NCBI GenBank assembly: GCA_002477465.1
Contig: DLPV01000071.1
Coordinates: 39,092 to 66,280 of the forward strand
Direction of reading: 5' to 3'
DNA length: 27,189 bases
Source of the DNA: Gammaproteobacteria bacterium UBA7449
Lineage (GTDB): Bacteria; Pseudomonadota; Gammaproteobacteria; Pseudomonadales; Pseudohongiellaceae
Shown here: piece after piece, positions 24,335 through 27,189 of the stretch
How the letters are laid out: each line of letters opens with the position of its first letter
How positions within the stretch are numbered: position 1 is the first letter of the stretch
The notes under the pieces: model-generated
Told to the model about the DNA's origin: nothing
Database searches by the model: none
The model's input: the letters and a program-made list of their open reading frames with translations, nothing else
Translations under genes and position numbers: made by a program

Positions 24335-24814
24335 ATGAGTTTAAGCATTACAGAATCGGAACTTGAGCAAGCAAGAGAATCTTGGGGTAATGCATTGATA
24401 GAGATCTCGTTAGCATTTGAGGAAGACGGAATTCAAGCAGCCCGAGAACTGGCTAGTAAAGCGATTGATAGTGTCTACGGTTATGCGCAGGGCCCTGTGC
24501 TGTTCAAACCGACAATGGCGAGCGGTGTACAGACTTTCCGCCCCTCCAAAGAAGGGGCGTTGGCATACTTTGTTGGTCATAGCGACAAATACCCCTTAGA
24601 TGGAGGATTTGGCATCAAGGGGTGGCGCGAGGTGGTCTCTGAAACTTCAGAGAGTTTTATACAAGGTGATGTCGCATTGTGGATGGGGTGGGTCAGTTTT
24701 ACCGATAAAAATGGAGCTATTACCAAAGTAGATAAAAGCTGGGGGTACAAAAAAGATGAGGATGGGAATCTGAGGATAGTTCTGCATCACTCGTCACTTC
24801 CCTTCATACCATGA
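24335..24814 (+). CDS. NTF2/SnoaL-like protein
   Basis: From the ATG at 24335 the protein has 159 residues; AGGGG (24322-24326) is 8 bases upstream. An in-frame GTG at 24326 is a weaker alternative. The protein has the small alpha+beta barrel pattern of NTF2-like/SnoaL proteins: an N-terminal helix (ESWGNALIEISLAFEE), helix AARELASKAIDSVYGY, then strands with GPVLFKPTMA, AYFVGHS, ALWMGWVSFTD, SWGYKKDEDGNLRIVLHHSS and a LPF end. The closing HHSSLP is typical of the CaMKII-association-like branch. From memory, relatives are sometimes labelled phosphoribosyl-AMP cyclohydrolase, but this protein has no cysteine at all and cannot carry the HisI metal site. It precedes the SulP gene by 80 bp on the same strand. 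Confidence 0.75.
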   Translation: MSLSITESELEQARESWGNALIEISLAFEEDGIQAARELASKAIDSVYGYAQGPVLFKPTMASGVQTFRPSKEGALAYFVGHSDKYPLDGGFGIKGWREVVSETSESFIQGDVALWMGWVSFTDKNGAITKVDKSWGYKKDEDGNLRIVLHHSSLPFIP

Positions 24815-24894
24815 ATTACGAACGAGTAGTGACAGCTACGACATAATGATTCATGTTTAGTTCAAAAAAACCTACGCGGAGCAGGAAAATCTCG

Positions 24895-26559
24895 ATGATT
24901 AATTTTAAAACCGAGGACCTTAAAGGCGACTTGTTTGGCGGCGTAACCGCCGGCGTTGTGGCTTTGCCATTGGCGCTTGCTTTCGGTGAGGCGTCCGGAG
25001 CCGGGCCAATCGCGGGTCTTTACGGTGCCATTTTTGTTGGCTTCTTTGCTTCGCTTTTCGGTGGCACAGGCTCGCAGGTCTCAGGGCCAACTGGCCCGAT
25101 GGTGGTAGTTTTTGCCGGGGTGTATGCTGCTTTGGACGGCAATCCCTCATTGGTATTCACCACAGTAGTATTGGCCGGTGTAATACAAGTAGCCTTTGGC
25201 TTGTTCAGACTCGGCCAATACATAAGGCTGGTTCCTTATCCCGTAATTTCGGGTTTCATGACTGGGATTGGCTGCATCATTATTGCGCTCCAGACTAGCC
25301 GACTGTTCGGTCATGAGCCTGAAGGCAGCGGCACAATACCGGCTCTCGTCGAAATTCCAAGCGCAGTCATGGATCCCAATCTGGCAGCAATATTTCTTGG
25401 TGTGCTGACCCTGTTGGTGGTATTTAAGTGGCCAGCGCGATTTGCCAAGTTTGTTCCAGCACCACTGGCGGCGCTGATCATTGGCACAGTTGCTAGTCTG
25501 TTTATTACCGGCGCACCAATTCTTGGCGATATCCCGACTGGTCTGCCTAGTTTTATTATGCCGAGCCTAAATCAGGACTCTTTGCTGGTGGTTTTTGAGG
25601 CAGCAGTGATTCTGGCTCTGCTAGGGTCGATCGATAGCCTGCTTACTTCACTGGTGGCTGATAATATGACCCGTACACGCCACAATTCCAATAAGGAGTT
25701 GATAGGCCAGGGCGTGGGTAACGTGATTGCCGGCTTGTTCGGCGGCATCGCCAGTGCTGGCGCTACCATGCGCACCGTGATCAATATCAGAACTGGTGGA
25801 TCCACCAAAATTTCCGGCATGGTACATAGCTTATTGCTATTAGCTATTGTGATTGCTCTGGCACCTTTGGCTGCATCTATTCCGCACACAGTGCTGGCGG
25901 GGATCCTGATTAAGACTGGCTATGACATTGTTGATCGAGCCTATATTCTGAAAGCCCATCGTGGTCCTCGCTGGGATCTTGCTCTGATGCTTATGGTGCT
26001 TGGCCTGACAGTTTTCGTTGACCTAATTACTGCAGTCGTAGTAGGGGTAGTGTTGGCCTCGCTAGCATTTGTGAAACAGATTGCTGATGAGCAATTAAAG
26101 CAGCTGCGGGATATAACAAAAGATGGCTTAGCTATTAACTTCAGCGAAGAGGAAGCTGAGCTGATGACTCATTCTCATCATCGTATCAATGTCTTCGACT
26201 TTGACGGCCCGCTCAGCTTTGGTGCTGCTGCAGACGTTGGGCACCAGGTACGGGAAAAGTCCAAAGGGGACAGTGAGGTGATGATTTTTGACTTTGCCCA
26301 GGTGCCGTTTATCGATGTCTCCGCTGCCCGAGCGGTGGAAACTATCACCAACGACGGTAAAATGTCGAACAAACTGGTTTATATATCGGGTATGAACGAT
26401 GCTATCCGAATCATGCTAACCGATCTGATGGGTGACGTGATTCCGAAAGGCCAATACTTCGACACGCGGCGCGACGCAATCGCTGCAGCGGTCGAATTCG
26501 TGGAGTCTTCCAACAGAAAAAAGTCGAAAGGATTCCACGAGGAACCGGCTTCGGGATAA
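24895..26559 (+). CDS. SulP-family anion transporter with STAS domain (BicA-like)
   Basis: From the ATG at 24895 the protein has 554 residues; AGGA (24883-24886) is 8 bases upstream. An earlier in-frame ATG at 24853 has no ribosome site and adds a polar stretch absent from relatives. The membrane domain (about 10-400) starts GDLFGGVTAGVVALPLALAF and contains the SulP consensus SQVSGPTGPMVVV, PYPVISGFMTGIG and SIDSLLTSLVADNMTRTRHN. The cytoplasmic STAS domain follows, with FIDVSAARAVE (Asp474, Ser476) at the usual nucleotide/phosphorylation site. These carriers import sulfate, bicarbonate or other anions, often with Na+; similarity of the core motifs to cyanobacterial BicA favours bicarbonate, by inference. 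It is followed by a good terminator. Confidence 0.9.
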   Translation: MINFKTEDLKGDLFGGVTAGVVALPLALAFGEASGAGPIAGLYGAIFVGFFASLFGGTGSQVSGPTGPMVVVFAGVYAALDGNPSLVFTTVVLAGVIQVAFGLFRLGQYIRLVPYPVISGFMTGIGCIIIALQTSRLFGHEPEGSGTIPALVEIPSAVMDPNLAAIFLGVLTLLVVFKWPARFAKFVPAPLAALIIGTVASLFITGAPILGDIPTGLPSFIMPSLNQDSLLVVFEAAVILALLGSIDSLLTSLVADNMTRTRHNSNKELIGQGVGNVIAGLFGGIASAGATMRTVINIRTGGSTKISGMVHSLLLLAIVIALAPLAASIPHTVLAGILIKTGYDIVDRAYILKAHRGPRWDLALMLMVLGLTVFVDLITAVVVGVVLASLAFVKQIADEQLKQLRDITKDGLAINFSEEEAELMTHSHHRINVFDFDGPLSFGAAADVGHQVREKSKGDSEVMIFDFAQVPFIDVSAARAVETITNDGKMSNKLVYISGMNDAIRIMLTDLMGDVIPKGQYFDTRRDAIAAAVEFVESSNRKKSKGFHEEPASG

Positions 26560-26619
26560 CCTGATTCCCGAGACTTTTGGCACTGAATGAACAGTCCTCA
26601 GACTTATTAGGCAACATAG

Positions 26620-26656
26620 AAAAGCAGAGTTCTTGAAAAAGACATCTGCTTTTTTT
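26620..26656 (+). terminator. Rho-independent terminator after SulP
   Basis: AAAAGCAGA (26620-26628) pairs with TCTGCTTTT (26645-26653) and the T-run continues to 26656. The loop is 16 bases. The A-run on the other arm also makes it a possible terminator for the minus-strand gene at 26684. Confidence 0.8.
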
Positions 26657-26683
26657 ATCGAGCATCGGCGGATACTAAAGCAG

Positions 26684-26865
26684 CTATTTTTCTGCCAGCG
26701 CAAATGTGGGCTTAAGGACTAGCAAGGCATTTGAGCGCCCAAGATATTCATTGCTGGTGATCTGCTGAAACTCAGACTCGCTAGCACTTTCGAATACAAT
26801 TTTACCGTGTTTCTTCTTATAGCGCTGATTACTTGAAGCTATAAACTCGCTTTAGCTGAGCTCAT
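26684..26865 (-). pseudogene. Small ~60-residue gene, frameshifted near its start
   Basis: ATG at 26865, with GAGGGG about 8 bases before it, reads MSSAKASL and stops. In another frame the sequence continues as SEFIASSNQRYKKKHGKIVF, ESASESEFQQITSNEYLGRS and NALLVLKPTFALAEK, ending at the TAG at 26684-26686. One added base in the AAAGC stretch (for example a fourth A, giving Lys-Ser-Glu-Phe) joins the two into a single 60-residue frame. The ribosome site, the coding-like composition and the adjacent terminator argue for a real gene. No family is recognised. Loss of function or a sequencing error are both possible. Confidence 0.55.
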
Positions 26866-27016
26866 GCTTTTTCCCCTCGCGAGTACAGGTCGGAAGAATG
26901 TAATAGTTGAGATAGCAAAATGATTACTGGAGGGGAATAATCATTGCCAGCCTTAATTTGGTTAAGTCTTTATGCTTACTATGTCGAGATTTCAAGGTAT
27001 GGTCCGACCCTGAAAC

Positions 27017-27189
27017 GTGTTTTTTGCACTCACGCCGCTGGTGCTAGTTAGCGGCTGCCTTGCCCTGAGTGGTGAGTACGAGTCACGTTTTGCAGATATT
27101 GACTCTATCGGTGAACGCATCGTGTGTTTTAACGCAGTGGACTTACACATTGTAGATGGTGGAAATCCCGCGGGTCAGCCTGTGGTGTT
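27017..27189 (+). CDS. Probable lipoprotein alpha/beta-hydrolase, N-terminal part
   Basis: This open frame runs off the right edge. From GTG at 27017 it encodes VFFALTPLVLVSGC, a lipoprotein-type signal with lipobox VSGC (Cys14), followed by FADIDSIGERIVCFNAVDLH and IVDGGNPAGQPVV. The last segment resembles the strand leading into the 'PVVLLHG' oxyanion loop of alpha/beta-hydrolases, which would lie just beyond the edge. An in-frame TGA stands at 27011-27013, six bases before the GTG; upstream in the same frame is ATGGTCCGACCC, so the natural start could have been further left and interrupted. No good ribosome site is seen for the GTG. Hydrolase assignment is tentative. Confidence 0.55.
   Translation, partial: MFFALTPLVLVSGCLALSGEYESRFADIDSIGERIVCFNAVDLHIVDGGNPAGQPVV

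Noticed and set aside
24335..24814. Phosphoribosyl-AMP cyclohydrolase (HisI)
   Set aside because: The protein has no cysteine and none of the HisI metal-binding motifs; the pattern is NTF2-like.
1..27189. CRISPR array, integron, phage or classical insertion sequence
   Set aside because: No regular short repeats with spacers, no integrase or transposase frame and no attachment-site duplication were seen.

Overview
The window reads as chromosomal DNA of a heterotrophic, Gram-negative, probably marine gammaproteobacterium. Grounds: lipoprotein and Sec signals throughout, two PQQ quinoproteins, YtcJ-type amidohydrolases, exported small-molecule enzymes, an OxyR-type LysR regulator and a BicA-like SulP carrier. 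No rRNA, tRNA, CRISPR array, phage gene or transposase was seen. Genus cannot be fixed from the sequence alone.

Layout. 60-4212 (minus): an APC permease, an exported 'PDLQGxW' protein of unknown function, an exported metallo-beta-lactamase-fold hydrolase and a YiiM-type MOSC gene split by a one-base frameshift. 4594-4872: a small lipoprotein. 5084-8154 (minus): a class III aminotransferase followed 23 bp later by a lipoprotein amidohydrolase. 8155-8698: a gene-free stretch with two different palindromic elements. 8699-10562 (plus): an exported NHL propeller and a 2,4-dienoyl-CoA-reductase-like SDR, converging on a flavin-nucleotide-binding protein with a shared CTAG stop. 11421-13397 (plus): an ABM monooxygenase-fold protein, an exported methyltransferase-like protein and a PEP-mutase/isocitrate-lyase-family protein. 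13464-13637: second copy of the intergenic repeat found at 8444-8618. 13672-15405 (minus): a second YtcJ-like lipoprotein. 15619-16077: an exported NIPSNAP protein. 16308-16960: a broken zinc-binding/membrane gene. 16987-19810 (minus): a membrane-bound glucose-dehydrogenase-type quinoprotein preceded by an intact and a broken XapX gene, divergent from a soluble alcohol-dehydrogenase-type quinoprotein (20038-21804). 21852-23003 (minus): a lipoprotein and a crotonase-fold protein. 23214-26559: an OxyR-like regulator divergent from an NTF2-like protein and a SulP-STAS transporter, with an OxyR-consensus site between them. 26684-27189: a small frameshifted gene and the start of a probable lipoprotein alpha/beta-hydrolase.

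How it fits together. Most genes look like uptake and periplasmic or cytoplasmic turnover of small organic molecules: permease, aminotransferase, amidohydrolases, quinoproteins feeding electrons to the membrane, and enoyl/dienoyl-CoA enzymes. No PQQ biosynthesis gene or cytochrome partner lies in the window.

The least ordinary signals are: (1) a ~175-bp dispersed repeat in two copies, about 87% identical over its main block, with terminal inverted repeats and an internal hairpin whose stem shows two compensatory base-pair changes; (2) a divergently arranged quinoprotein/XapX locus in which both quinoproteins have changed active-site positions; (3) an OxyR-like regulator without the peroxide-sensing Cys but with a perfect OxyR half-operator next to its start; (4) four loci carrying single-base deletions, including a previously hidden gene with three.
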